A stretch of DNA of 64,000 nt from Ferruginibacter sp. (GCA_013141115.1 JABFRP010000005.1:124001-188000); one strand, 5' to 3'; positions 20,002 to 29,414 are shown, numbered from the stretch's first letter. Notes: generated by a model from the letters alone, not told the origin. A program made the numbers and translations.

Positions 20002-20313
20002 CTTATATATTGTACAATGGTTTGCCTTGTAACAACATACACAAAATATGACTTTACTTTATTACTTAAGTAATAATTCCTGTTGCAACATTTTTTGTCC
20101 CTCAGCTTTTTTACCAGTGCAGTACTGCCTGGTAATGCAATATAACAGGGTTGTATGTTAAAACAGCTTACAAAGCGTGTAATTTTTTACTGCTCCAAAA
20201 ATTAATAATTATCATATTGCAATATGACTTATGTCATGGGTTGCTTTCTGATAAATTATACTTTTACGTTAATAAAGAGCACATCAATTTACCACGATTA
20301 AATTAAAAACATA
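20002..20313. other. divergent intergenic region
   Basis: 312 bp between two divergent hypothetical genes. On the plus strand TACTTTTA at 20259-20266 is one base off the -7 consensus, with a TTG at 20241 that is spaced too closely (15 bp). Nothing else recognisable. Confidence 0.4.
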
Positions 20314-20748
20314 ATGAAAAAAGAATACTGGATCAATGTTAAACATGTAGATAACAGGCTGGTGATTTTTTTAAATGGCGAAACCGTATGGGATAGCGGG
20401 ATAGTAAGAAATGACCCTGAATTGGATGAGTATATAAATATTACCGATTACCTGATACAGCACATTGATCACTCCATTGAATTAATATTTGAAGGATTTA
20501 ATGATACCTATAATTCTGATGATTCAGTACCGCAGTTAAATCCATGGCATTTTCACTACAGGGTATTTACAAGGGTAACAGATGCAACCGGAAAATTATT
20601 AGCCGAGGAAGATATGCTGGCACCTTATAACGAAAAGCATTTGTCCAATCCAAATATCCGGGCAATTAACAATTGCTACTTAATTGTTCGTACCGATAAT
20701 CAGTTTAAAGTTATCTCAAACTCTTTGTCGCAACAGTTTTACAATTAA
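20314..20748 (+). CDS. hypothetical protein, probably a carbohydrate-binding-like beta fold
   Basis: 144 residues, soluble, no signal peptide. The opening (EYWINVKHVDNRLVIFLNGETVWDSG) and regular strand pattern suggest a compact beta-sandwich; Asp- and Asn-rich turns (DNDPELDEYINITDY-like) are seen. No family recognised. It is monocistronic: a perfect hairpin terminator follows 80 bp after the stop. Function unknown. Confidence 0.65.
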   Translation: MKKEYWINVKHVDNRLVIFLNGETVWDSGIVRNDPELDEYINITDYLIQHIDHSIELIFEGFNDTYNSDDSVPQLNPWHFHYRVFTRVTDATGKLLAEEDMLAPYNEKHLSNPNIRAINNCYLIVRTDNQFKVISNSLSQQFYN

Positions 20749-20829
20749 GAAATATTAAACCGCTTTACAACAATGAGTCCTATACCAGAAAAACCAATAA
20801 AAACCGCTTAAAATTCAACTCAGTTTTAA

Positions 20830-20859
20830 AGAAAGGGTCGTGTACACACGACCCTTTCT
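20830..20859. terminator. strong bidirectional hairpin terminator
   Basis: GAAAGGGTCGTGT (20831-20843) and ACACGACCCTTTC (20846-20858) form a perfect 13-bp stem, extended by an A-T pair on the outside. It lies between the stop codons of two convergent genes (20748 and 20897) and can serve both. Confidence 0.85.
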
Positions 20860-20896
20860 GCTTTATCCTAAATAGGTAGAGAATTTTTTTATTGCA

Positions 20897-21940
20897 TTAA
20901 TTGTAAGAAGGCTGTTTTGTAACTGCCACAGAAATTTTTGTGCCTGCACCAATTTTACTGTCAACATTAAGCTGACCATTTATTGAAGCTGCCCTTTCCC
21001 GTATGCTGATTAAGCCCGGCGTATCTTCCTGCTGAGTAATATCAAAGCCTTTACCATCATCAACAATTGTAAGTTGTATTTTACTGCCCATATCCTCAAT
21101 GCTTACGTTTACGTTACTGGCCTCCGCATGATAAGTAACATTGGTGAGTGCTTCCTGGCAAATTCTAAAAAAATCAATCCTCATTTCATGCGTTAAGTTT
21201 TCTTCGTTGTACTCACTTTTAAAATTGCACGGAATGCCATTCATTAAAGAGAATTCGTTACATAACCATTGCAATGTTGCACTTAATCCAAATTCATCCA
21301 ACATGCCCGGACTAATAGAAAATGAAATTCTTTGTATTGATTTAATGAGCATTTTAGAAACTGCCAGCGCATGCTCCAGTCTGTTTTTTGATGATTCTGC
21401 CAGTTGCGGCTCGTTCTTTGCAATCCAGTCCACATCCATTTTTAGTACTGCAACTAATTGTGCAAGTTCTTCATGCAACTCATAAGCCATAAACTTCTTA
21501 TCTTTCTCAATCCTGCTTTTAAAGTGGGTGGCTAAACTTTTAAATTTGATGTATTTATCTTCAACCTCTTGTTCTACTCTTTTTCTTTCCGTAATATCCT
21601 TGGCAATTGCAAATACTACTTCGCTTTCTGCAAAGTAAATAGAGGTCCACTCGAGCCATATAATTTTTCCGGATTTTGTTACATAACGGTTGCTGAAGTT
21701 TATCAGTGCTTTACCCTCCAGTAATTCTTTCCTGGTTTTACGTGTTATTTCTTTATCTTCTTCGTAAACAAATGAGGCAATAGGCCGGGTATATAATTCT
21801 TCTTTGGTATAACCCAGTTTTGCAATAACGGCAAGGTTTACTTTTTTAAAAAAACCATCCTTGCTGGCTACACAAACCAAGTCTGGTGTTATCTCAAAAA
21901 AAGTAGACAACTCAAAATCTGCGCTTATTAAATTTACCAT
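20897..21940 (-). CDS. PAS-domain sensor histidine kinase (HisKA_3/NarX-DegS type)
   Basis: 347 residues, no membrane segment, so a cytoplasmic sensor. PAS domain at about 8-118 (ITPDLVCVASKDGFFKKVN ... AIAKDITERK), a coiled-coil linker, then a HisKA_3-like dimerisation helix with His156 in YELHEELAQL, and an HATPase_c domain: N box CQEALTNVTYHA (261-272), G1 DDGKGFD (294-300), G2 GLISIRERA (309-317) and GAGT. The domain set is that of LuxR-partnered kinases, but no response-regulator gene is adjacent. The GAF protein at 29888 shares the same His-box type. A probable promoter lies at 21973-22001. Confidence 0.88.
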   Translation of the reverse strand: MVNLISADFELSTFFEITPDLVCVASKDGFFKKVNLAVIAKLGYTKEELYTRPIASFVYEEDKEITRKTRKELLEGKALINFSNRYVTKSGKIIWLEWTSIYFAESEVVFAIAKDITERKRVEQEVEDKYIKFKSLATHFKSRIEKDKKFMAYELHEELAQLVAVLKMDVDWIAKNEPQLAESSKNRLEHALAVSKMLIKSIQRISFSISPGMLDEFGLSATLQWLCNEFSLMNGIPCNFKSEYNEENLTHEMRIDFFRICQEALTNVTYHAEASNVNVSIEDMGSKIQLTIVDDGKGFDITQQEDTPGLISIRERAASINGQLNVDSKIGAGTKISVAVTKQPSYN

Positions 21941-21972
21941 ACTAATATTTTGGCTTATATAGATTCTCCATA

Positions 21973-22001
21973 AAAATGTACAAGACTTACAGTTAAGTCA
22001 A
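21973..22001 (-). promoter_or_regulatory. probable promoter of the PAS kinase gene
   Basis: Read on the minus strand: TTG (22001-21999), 18-bp spacer, TACATTTT (21980-21973), one base from TAnnTTTG. It would start transcription about 25 nt before the ATG at 21940. Confidence 0.55.
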
Positions 22002-22403
22002 TTGTAAATAATTATGTTTGAGTACTGCTATTTCTGCCGAATGATAAGTTGATTATTGCTGAACACACTAAAATATAAGTAGTAAATATAAAACAAAAAA
22101 TTTATTAAAAATATAGTAAGAACAACTATTAACAAGTGAATTTTAGGTATGATTTTCTTTTCTAATAACAAGCGGACTCTACTGCAATTTTACAGGTAGG
22201 CAAAGGTTAAAGAAACAAAATATTATTTACTTCATATTTTTATAGCATTTATCTACCGGATGGCTTTATTGAGTGAGATAATTGTAAAACAAACCACTTA
22301 TAAACAAATATGCCAGGAATATTTTTTTTTGATATTTTAAAATGGTTCTTTTAAAATTTAATTTATGTGTAAATATTTTAATGAGTGGGTTTGCCATCAT
22401 TAT
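22002..22403. other. intergenic region, nothing recognised
   Basis: About 400 bp of AT-rich sequence between the PAS kinase promoter and the end of the T9SS protein gene. No ORF, RNA gene or strong hairpin was seen. Confidence 0.5.
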
Positions 22404-23626
22404 TTAGTTTTTTATCAATTTGGTTTTATAAAGGCTGCTTCCATCTTCTGTATTAATACTTAGCATATACACGCCTGCGGGTAATTGCTGCACCTGCGGT
22501 AAAGCAATACTGTTACTGCCTTTTGTAACAGTCCATGTTTTTTGTAATAATTTTCTTCCGCTAATATCTGTAAAATGCATGATCACTTTTTGATTGGTTT
22601 CGCTGTTAATATCAACCTGTACCTGGTTTACAAAAGGATTAGGATAGGTAGTTGCTTTTAAACCATTAGCTGTTAAAGCAATTCGTACAGTATTGGAATA
22701 AGTATGACGTGCATTATCATCTACCTGCCTGATACGGTAATAATTAATATTGCCAGGAGTATGGTCGATGCTGCTGTAGCTGCGTTTTGATTGGCTGTTA
22801 CCCGCCGCCGCTACCGTATCAATATTATGCCAGTTTACAGCATCAGTACTTTTCTCTACTACATAAATGCTGGTATTATATTCCGAAAGTGTTTCCCATT
22901 GTACAGCTACATTATCTCCTGTACGTTGTACATAAGCTTGTAAACCGGTTACTGGTAAAGCAGGCAGATTTGCAGCTCGTGCAAAAGTAATGTCATCAAT
23001 TGCCAGATCGTTTCCGCAACCACCATTTGAGCTATTTAAAATTCTGTAACGCAAAGTGCTTACACCCGCCGGTAGTAAAAATGTGCTTCCAACCACTTGC
23101 CATGTTGGAGTGGCAGATTGAGGAATAAATGCTGTAGTAACTGATATTAATTGTGTGTATGCTGCTGTTGCAGGGTTGTAATATTCTGCAATCAATTGTA
23201 ATTTTGGTAAAAGGGCAGCAGCGCCGCAAGTACCCAATGTATTGGTGTTCATCACATACAAATAAACACTGTAAGTTGTTCCGCCGATAAGGTTATACAC
23301 TGTATCCTTATAAAACTCTCCAATGCTGTAACCTGCATTAATAACCATTGCTTTGCCATTTACATCACCAGTGTGATCGGCAGCGTTGTGCCATTCTGGT
23401 CTTCCATTAGTTCTGTTATATAAAAAGTAGTCGCCATCACTAAGGCTGCTGTTACCATTAAATGTATAGGTTGTTCTGCCGGCAGGCAAATTGGTTTTTG
23501 TAGTGCCTGTACCAAATGTTTCTTTTATAAAAATAGAGTCGGGGTATTGTTGGTTTGAGCAGATAACTGAGAAAAGAATGCAATTGCTAAAAATAATGTT
23601 GTGGTTAAGTAAAGTTTTATTTTCAT
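22404..23626 (-). CDS. T9SS surface/secreted protein, frameshifted after the signal peptide
   Basis: The C-terminal 361 residues are open: a carbohydrate-binding-like beta region (about 23489-22990), a fibronectin-like module (VQWETLSEYNTSIYVVEKS) and a type A T9SS sorting domain (YPNPFVNQVQVDINS to the Lys-rich end). The continuous frame has only a weak TTG start inside the protein. A perfect Sec signal peptide (MKIKLYLTTTLFLAIAFF, then SQLSAQ) lies just upstream at 23626 in another frame; the frames join in the region 23541-23560 if one base is restored, giving YPDSIFIKETFG next. So the gene is real and complete but carries a 1-nt deletion, either a true mutation or an assembly error. Confidence 0.8.
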
Positions 23627-23894
23627 AATTTTTTATTTTCTTATTTGCCAGTAATTTGCCAATGCCGTGCCAGCACTATAAGTGCTTTGTAATCAGTGAA
23701 TTTTAAAATTGGTATAATTGCATTTTCCATTTTATGGAAATGGATTACAGGATTAAGAGTTTTTTACTTGCTGAATTATTACGAAAAACTATTCAGTATA
23801 ATTTATACTTTCTGATATTTCTCATGCTGAAGCATGATTTTTATCAGGCACAAAAAAAATAAATCCTTTTTAATTTATACACTAAAAACTTGCT

Positions 23895-24338
23895 ATGAGA
23901 AAGGAATTCACAATCAGCAGCCGTTCTCTTACGGTACTTCGCTGTAGTATCGGTATTATTTATATTTGGTTTGGGATGCTGAAATTTTTTCATGGGTACA
24001 GTCCTGCTGAAGATCTTGCCATAAACACCATTAATAAATTAACAGGAGGTTTAATAGCTGCACAAGCCAGTATTATTTTGCTGGCTGTTTGGGAAGTGCT
24101 ATTGGGATTGTTATTGATGCTGGGATTACAAACTAAAAAAGTACTGGCATTTTTAGTACTGCACATGATATGTACTTTTGCACCACTATTATTTTTTCCT
24201 GATCTTTCTTTTAAGTTTGCTCCTTATGGCTTTACGCTTGTAGGGCAGTATATTATGAAGAACATTATTATTCTTAGTGCAGCATGGGTACTGTGGCAAA
24301 CTGCACCGGAAGAAAAAGTAGAAATGGCCGTTGATTAG
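23895..24338 (+). CDS. DoxX/DUF417-like small membrane protein
   Basis: 147 residues with four predicted transmembrane helices (about 12-32, 52-72, 76-100 and 112-134). The opening LRCSIGIIYIWFGMLKFF and the ANTINK/GLLLMLGLQTKK layout fit the DoxX-like superfamily (DUF417 branch), small integral membrane proteins of unclear redox-related function. Monocistronic, with a strong terminator 34 bp downstream. Family level only. Confidence 0.75.
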   Translation: MRKEFTISSRSLTVLRCSIGIIYIWFGMLKFFHGYSPAEDLAINTINKLTGGLIAAQASIILLAVWEVLLGLLLMLGLQTKKVLAFLVLHMICTFAPLLFFPDLSFKFAPYGFTLVGQYIMKNIIILSAAWVLWQTAPEEKVEMAVD

Positions 24339-24371
24339 AGCAACCTCTTCATTTAAATTTTATTGCAATTT

Positions 24372-24402
24372 TTTACAGGGCAAACTTTGTTTGCCCTGTA
24401 AA
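24372..24402 (+). terminator. hairpin terminator after the DoxX-like gene
   Basis: TTTACAGGGCAAAC (24372-24385) pairs over 14 bp with GTTTGCCCTGTAAA (24389-24402), loop TTT. It overlaps the ATG at 24402, which argues that this codon is not the start of the downstream esterase gene. Confidence 0.85.
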
Positions 24403-24414
24403 TGAATACCTTTA
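24386..24414 (+). promoter_or_regulatory. possible promoter of the esterase gene
   Basis: TTTG (24386-24389), 17-bp spacer, TACCTTTA (24407-24414), one base off the -7 consensus. It overlaps the preceding terminator and would put the transcript start near 24420, between the two candidate start codons. Confidence 0.45.
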
Positions 24415-24443
24415 TATATTGCATAAAAGCAAAGCATCAGCAA

Positions 24444-25322
24444 ATGAAAAAGGTATTAACAACTGTATTTATAATATTTTCGCTGGCAGCCCAAAGCCAG
24501 TTGCTTACCGATTCTATTTTAATTGAACAACATTACAGAACCTTTAGTTATAATACGCCTGCCGGTAATATGGCCGGTGGTAGTCTTATGTTTGTAATGC
24601 ACGGCTCTGGTGGCAGCAGCAGCGATATGCTAAAGCGTACTATTAAATTAGAAGCTATTGCCGCAAAGGAAAAATTGCTGCTGGTGTACCCTGATGGCTA
24701 CAAACATTTTTGGAATGAATGTCGCAAATTTTCCACCGCAGTGGCAAATAAAGAAAATATTAATGAGCAGGCTTTTTTTACTGCAATGATCACTTATTTT
24801 GAAATGAAATATGGGGTAAGTAAAAATAAAATTTATGCTGCAGGTTTTTCCGGCGGTGGGCATATGGCTTATAAATTGGCAGCAACCTTGCCCAATCAGA
24901 TAAAAGCAATTGCTGCTGTGGTGGCCAATATGCCGGATAGTGCATCAATGGATTGTACACTTGCAGGTAAAGCGTTGCCGGTACTAATTATAAACGGAAC
25001 GTTGGATAATGTAAATCCGTATAATGGTGGCGAAATGTTTGTAAGCAACGCCAGCTTTGGTGTAGTGCGTAGTTCAGAAAATACATTTAATTACTGGGCA
25101 TTCCTTGCAGGTTATGCCGGTAATCCTAAAAAAATTGTATTGCCCGATACTGATCCGGAAGATAAAAAGACCATTGAGGCTTATACTTTTAATAAAAAAA
25201 ATAAGCCAACTGTTTCTTTACTAAAAGTTATCGGGGGCAAACACGATTACCCCGGCGATATTGATGTGTATGTATACGCCTGGCGTTTTTTTTCAACTGC
25301 CAGTAAAAAACAAAAATTGTAA
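24444..25322 (+). CDS. secreted PHB-depolymerase/feruloyl-esterase-like hydrolase (LpqC type)
   Basis: 292 residues from the preferred start at 24444, which gives a clean Sec signal peptide (MKKVLTTVFIIFSLAAQSQ); the in-frame ATG at 24402 lies inside a terminator hairpin. The alpha/beta-hydrolase core shows oxyanion HGSGGSSSDM, the lipase-like PDGYKHFWNECR segment typical of this family, nucleophile GFSGGGHM, an acid in NGTLDNVNPY and catalytic His in GGKHDYPG. Family members (CE1/esterase-PHB) cleave aliphatic or feruloyl esters outside the cell. Substrate unknown; convergent with the next gene (3 bp apart). Confidence 0.85.
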   Translation: MKKVLTTVFIIFSLAAQSQLLTDSILIEQHYRTFSYNTPAGNMAGGSLMFVMHGSGGSSSDMLKRTIKLEAIAAKEKLLLVYPDGYKHFWNECRKFSTAVANKENINEQAFFTAMITYFEMKYGVSKNKIYAAGFSGGGHMAYKLAATLPNQIKAIAAVVANMPDSASMDCTLAGKALPVLIINGTLDNVNPYNGGEMFVSNASFGVVRSSENTFNYWAFLAGYAGNPKKIVLPDTDPEDKKTIEAYTFNKKNKPTVSLLKVIGGKHDYPGDIDVYVYAWRFFSTASKKQKL

Positions 25323-25325
25323 TTT

Positions 25326-26096
25326 TTACTTTTCAGTTACACCAATCATCACACCAAAATTGCCATCAGTTTGTATCCAGTTTTGTTCGGGCAAATAAGC
25401 ATGGGAAACCAGCCCGTCTAAATACAAAGCATTTTTACAACCCAGCATTTTAAAATAATCAGCAAAATCGTAAAAGCTTATGGCTGTTTTCGACATGGCG
25501 AAAACAATTTTGTTGCCTGGTAAAATACCTACACCATTTCTAATATTAAGGTTAGCAGATGCTTTGGTAAATGCAGGATGGATCTGGCCGTTAATAACCA
25601 GCATTGGCCCCGATTGTGTGGCGTATTTAATTTGGGGGTTAGCCAAAAAGTTGCTGGTGGTGCAAACAAAAGGAACGTTATCAGCAGTGATATAGAAAAT
25701 GCCATTGGGCTTCAGGTAAAAATTTCCGTTACCGTTTGCAGTATCTAATGCTGATAATATTTTTTCGTTTTCAATATAAAGTCCTTGCGGAGAATTGTCA
25801 GGTTTGTACATTCCTGCATTCATTGCAAATAAAAGTAGCTGGTTGTTTTTATTAAGCCATAGTTTGAAATTTTGTATGCTGCGGAAGTTTTCATTGCTGG
25901 TATCTTTCCAGTAAAGTTTGATGTTTTGTTTTTTGCAATCTGCTATAAAAGTTACAAACCGGTCATCATTATCTTTTGTTAACCTTTTACTGAATATAAA
26001 CAGTGCAGCTGCTATCAGCAGGAGGGTAATTGCTGCCAATAAAATATTCTTTTTATTCAAAGTTGATTGTTTTAAAAACTGACCTGCTTTTTGCAT
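25326..26096 (-). CDS. phosphodiester glycosidase-family protein (DUF2233/NAGPA)
   Basis: 256 residues with one N-terminal membrane segment (about 18-35) acting as anchor or uncleaved signal. The NAGPA/DUF2233 core is visible: AMNAGMYKPDNSPQGLYIE, FYLKPNGIFYI, ATQSGPMLVINGQIHP, RNGVGIL and the C-terminal LYLDGLVSH motif. The family includes the mammalian uncovering enzyme that removes GlcNAc from a phosphodiester; bacterial roles are mostly unknown. It starts 15 bp after a two-TM hypothetical gene and is probably cotranscribed with it. Confidence 0.85.
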   Translation of the reverse strand: MQKAGQFLKQSTLNKKNILLAAITLLLIAAALFIFSKRLTKDNDDRFVTFIADCKKQNIKLYWKDTSNENFRSIQNFKLWLNKNNQLLLFAMNAGMYKPDNSPQGLYIENEKILSALDTANGNGNFYLKPNGIFYITADNVPFVCTTSNFLANPQIKYATQSGPMLVINGQIHPAFTKASANLNIRNGVGILPGNKIVFAMSKTAISFYDFADYFKMLGCKNALYLDGLVSHAYLPEQNWIQTDGNFGVMIGVTEK

Positions 26097-26111
26097 TTTA
26101 ATTAATAATTA

Positions 26112-26696
26112 TTACAAACTCTTTAAAATTCTTGTATATCTTCCTTTGGCAGCAAAACCTTTAAAAAAATGAATAGCGCCAAAAAGCACTACACCATAGG
26201 TAATAATATAATATCCGCCGGATGTAATCGAAGCAGTGTAAGAATACAGCGAAATAAAAATACCCAGTAAAAAAATAATACCGCCAAATAGCATTTTGCT
26301 GGATTGCAGGTCAATCAGTTCTTTCAGTTTACTTTCTGTATTGGAAATGATCTCCACAGCATCCGGTTCTTCCAATCCACGTTCTTTAAGGCCAGCTAAT
26401 ATCTCGTTGTCTGTTGTTCCGCTTTCTTTCTCTTCAATTACATAATTCCAAATGGTAGTTAGATATTCTTTTGATGCGTTGTGTTTAAATTGTTCTATTT
26501 TTTCCTGGTGTTGTACAATCTTATTTTCCTCTGCAGCTTCAATAAAGCTGTAATCCAGATCCCGTTTTTTAAATTCTTGTTTTAAGATAGCAAATGCCAC
26601 CGGCGTTAGATCATGCCCATCATTTTTTGCAATGGCAATTAATTGTGTATCCAGCATACTGGCATAATTATCTTTTATAACTGCGGTATCAATCAT
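26112..26696 (-). CDS. hypothetical membrane protein
   Basis: 194 residues: a charged, helical cytoplasmic region (about 1-130, with an EEKESGTTDNEILAGLKERG segment) and two C-terminal transmembrane helices (about 135-155 and 162-182) ending in a short basic tail. No family recognised. First gene of a two-gene unit with the NAGPA-like protein; a perfect -7 box lies 47 bp upstream. Confidence 0.65.
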   Translation of the reverse strand: MIDTAVIKDNYASMLDTQLIAIAKNDGHDLTPVAFAILKQEFKKRDLDYSFIEAAEENKIVQHQEKIEQFKHNASKEYLTTIWNYVIEEKESGTTDNEILAGLKERGLEEPDAVEIISNTESKLKELIDLQSSKMLFGGIIFLLGIFISLYSYTASITSGGYYIITYGVVLFGAIHFFKGFAAKGRYTRILKSL

Positions 26697-26742
26697 ACAG
26701 GTAATATGGCCTTTAATTAAAAAAGAGGTGCTGTTATTATTT

Positions 26743-26750
26743 CAAATATA
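26743..26750 (-). promoter_or_regulatory. -7 promoter element upstream of the 194-aa gene
   Basis: CAAATATA on the plus strand, i.e. TATATTTG on the minus strand, an exact TAnnTTTG. No TTG was found at the expected -33 distance, so this is half a promoter by sequence. Confidence 0.45.
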
Positions 26751-26837
26751 ACATTATTGCTGATGCTGTTTCACTAAACCTGTAGTTAACAGCTAACAAA
26801 TAATGCCTAACTTTATTTAATCACAAAATAATTCTTT

Positions 26838-27644
26838 ATGAAAAAATATTTCATATTGTTGGGCGTTGCTGCAGCAGTTGCAGTAAGTTGTCATACCTCT
26901 AAAAAGGCAGCCACTGAAAAACAATGGATCAATCTTTTTAATGGAAAAGATATTAACGATTGGATGGTAAAAATTCAACACCATCAGGTGAATGAAAATT
27001 TTGGTAATTCGTTTAGGGTAGAAGAGGGAATTATAAAAGTGCGGTACGATCAGTATGGTGATTTTAACGACCAGTTTGGCCACCTTTATTATAAAACGCC
27101 TTTCTCCTGGTTTCATCTAATTGTTGAATACCGTTTTGTTGGGGCACTGCAAAAAGGGGCGCCCTCTTATACTTTGCTTAACAGTGGTGTAATGTTTCAT
27201 TCGCAGGATCCACGTACCATGCCTAAGGAACAAGATTGGCCCATATCAGTTGAAATGCAGTTTTTAGGTGGCTTGGGCAATGGCAAGCCAAGGCCAACCG
27301 GCAGTATGTGTTCGCCAGGTACCAATGTGGTGTACAAAGGAAAGTTAGACAGTACACATTGCATTACTTCTTCGGCAAAAACTTATGATGGAGAACAATG
27401 GGTGAGGGCAGAATTGATTGTGTATGGCGATTCCCTGGTTAAACATATTATTAATGGCGATACGGTTTTGCAATATTCAAAACCACAAATTGGCGGCGGT
27501 GTGGTTAACCGTTATGATCCTTTAATAAAGCAGGATGGCAAATTGCTCAGCATTGGTTTTATTGCTTTGCAAAGCGAAGGGCAACCGGTAGATTTTAGAA
27601 ATGTGCAGCTGATGGACTTGTCCTATTTAAAAAACAACAAGTGA
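26838..27644 (+). CDS. DUF1080 (3-keto-disaccharide hydrolase-type) lipoprotein
   Basis: 268 residues. Lipoprotein signal with lipobox VAVSC (Cys18), then one concanavalin-like DUF1080 domain beginning LFNGKDINDWMVKIQHH and containing the NSGVMFHSQDPRTM core, the GGLGNGKPRPTGSMC loop and VDFRNVQLMDL near the end. This is the longer HHQVNENFGN-type subfamily, which differs from the two-domain DUF1080 protein at 13932. Likely acts at the cell surface or periplasmic face on keto-sugars, with the Gfo/Idh enzymes encoded upstream supplying substrate; this is inference. Confidence 0.88.
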   Translation: MKKYFILLGVAAAVAVSCHTSKKAATEKQWINLFNGKDINDWMVKIQHHQVNENFGNSFRVEEGIIKVRYDQYGDFNDQFGHLYYKTPFSWFHLIVEYRFVGALQKGAPSYTLLNSGVMFHSQDPRTMPKEQDWPISVEMQFLGGLGNGKPRPTGSMCSPGTNVVYKGKLDSTHCITSSAKTYDGEQWVRAELIVYGDSLVKHIINGDTVLQYSKPQIGGGVVNRYDPLIKQDGKLLSIGFIALQSEGQPVDFRNVQLMDLSYLKNNK

Positions 27645-27667
27645 TTTTAATATCATTGATTGAGTTG

Positions 27668-28855
27668 TTATTTAAAAGAAGCAGCCTTATTGCTTACCAG
27701 CGCTATTAACCCAATGGCAGGCCCAATGGCCAATATCAAATAAAGATAACGGACATCAATATTTTGCGATAGTAATTTTAAAAATTGAATACTGATAATA
27801 GTAATAGAAAAGCCGATACAGTTTACTATAGTAAGAGAGGTGCCTCTTGATTCTTCGGTAACATTTTGTGCTACCAACGTGGAGAACAACGGTGAGTCGG
27901 CAATAACTACCAATCCCCAAAAAAACAAAAACACTATAAGCACAGTTGCAGAATGATGCAATAAAAAAAATGGAGAAAGTAAACAGCAGCAGCAAGATAA
28001 AAATAATACGATGCCGGCTATTTTTTTAACACCAAACCTTTGCGACAATAAACCACTGGCAACACAAGCCAATGCGCCTCCTGCAATAATTAAAAAAGAA
28101 AACAAAGATACATTCAGCTGGCTGTGGTAATAGTTTTTATGTACTGCAAGCATCACCGGTACAAATGTCCAAAAGCTGTACAGCTCCCACATGTGACCAA
28201 AATAACCAATAGCAGCCGATCTGAAATTTTTACTTTTAAAGCCTGTTAAAAATGCAGTTAATTTTAATTGTTGGCCTGGTTTTCTGTAAGGCCCGTCTGC
28301 AACAAACAGCAGCATGATCAATCCTCCCATTGCAGAAAGAATGGAAATGCTGATGACTACATATTTCCAGGGTAATTGTGCTGTAATGCTTTTTAGTAAA
28401 TGCGGAAAGGAAGTACCTAAAACCAAAGTGCCTACTAAAAACCCCAGTGATTTACTCAATCCTTTTTGATAATAGTCTGATGCTATCTTCATGCCAACGG
28501 GATAAATACCAGCAAGAAAAAAGCCTGTAGAAAAGCGAAACAACAGTAATGCCGATGATGAAATACCAGGTACTATTATAGCAAGATTAAACAGGCCGGC
28601 AATAATGGAACAAGAAAGAAAAACTGCCGAAGGAGAAAAACGATCAGCAATAGTAAATACTGCAAAAACTAAAGTGCCTGTAATAAAACCAAACTGAACA
28701 GCGCTTGTAAGGTTTGCTAAAAAACTTTCATCAAGTGCAAAATTTTTAATGATATCCGGTATGATGGCGTTGCCTGCAAACCATAATGAGGTGCAAAAAA
28801 ACTGCGACACAATTATGGCAGGTAATACCCGTTTTTTTGTAAGGCGCTCATTCAT
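27668..28855 (-). CDS. MFS transporter
   Basis: 395 residues with about twelve hydrophobic helices in two halves separated by a charged loop near residues 188-206 (DGPYRKPGQQLKL). MFS motif A-like sequence appears as VFTIADRFSPSAV in loop 2-3. The layout is like CynX/NimT-type exporters and uptake systems, but the substrate cannot be read from sequence. It follows the 177-aa secreted protein gene after 25 bp and is probably in the same transcript. Confidence 0.85.
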   Translation of the reverse strand: MNERLTKKRVLPAIIVSQFFCTSLWFAGNAIIPDIIKNFALDESFLANLTSAVQFGFITGTLVFAVFTIADRFSPSAVFLSCSIIAGLFNLAIIVPGISSSALLLFRFSTGFFLAGIYPVGMKIASDYYQKGLSKSLGFLVGTLVLGTSFPHLLKSITAQLPWKYVVISISILSAMGGLIMLLFVADGPYRKPGQQLKLTAFLTGFKSKNFRSAAIGYFGHMWELYSFWTFVPVMLAVHKNYYHSQLNVSLFSFLIIAGGALACVASGLLSQRFGVKKIAGIVLFLSCCCCLLSPFFLLHHSATVLIVFLFFWGLVVIADSPLFSTLVAQNVTEESRGTSLTIVNCIGFSITIISIQFLKLLSQNIDVRYLYLILAIGPAIGLIALVSNKAASFK

Positions 28856-28880
28856 TGTTATACAAACGCTACGGTTTATT

Positions 28881-29414
28881 TTAATCTTTATAATACACCG
28901 GCTCCTTTTTTTCAGGGATTACCAGCTTATCGCTCAGTGATGGAAAAAATGCTTTCATTTGTTTTAGATTTTTGCCGCTGGTATCACTAAAGTACCAGCT
29001 TTTACCTCTGTTATTTGATGTGGCAATAAGATACGAGGTGGACAAAAGCTTGCCATCAGCAGTTTTAAGTTCCAATAGTTGTGTAACTACAGCCTGCAGC
29101 TCAGTCTTAGAAATAATTATTGGCGAAGCTGCACCAATAGTAACATCTTTAAAAGTGTATCCCTGTTGCTCCATATCCGTGATAGATTTTTTTATTATGC
29201 TTAGCATTTTAGCTTTTCCTCCTAAAGAGGTAATTATTTTGGGATGCACAAAGTTTATGTAGGCTGTATAGTTCTTATCAATAAAAAGTTGCATCATTTT
29301 TTGTGCAGTGGTAGTTAAAGCAGCTGCAGCGCCGGTGGTATCGACTGTTTTTGTTTGTGCCTGTAGGTTAAACGAAATAAATAAGAAAAATGCCGGGAGG
29401 ATAATTTGCTTCAT
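28881..29414 (-). CDS. secreted hypothetical protein
   Basis: 177 residues with a Sec signal peptide (MKQIILPAFFLFISFNLQAQ). The mature part has a helical start (AALTTTAQKMMQLFIDKNYTAYINFVHPKII) followed by strands, resembling a NTF2/SnoaL-like cone fold; no named family recognised. First gene of a unit with the MFS transporter. A perfect -7 box lies 39 bp upstream. Confidence 0.65.
   Translation of the reverse strand: MKQIILPAFFLFISFNLQAQTKTVDTTGAAAALTTTAQKMMQLFIDKNYTAYINFVHPKIITSLGGKAKMLSIIKKSITDMEQQGYTFKDVTIGAASPIIISKTELQAVVTQLLELKTADGKLLSTSYLIATSNNRGKSWYFSDTSGKNLKQMKAFFPSLSDKLVIPEKKEPVYYKD

Noticed and set aside
20241..20266. Possible promoter for the 144-aa gene
   Set aside because: The spacer is only 15 bp and the -7 box has a mismatch, so it is not listed as a promoter.
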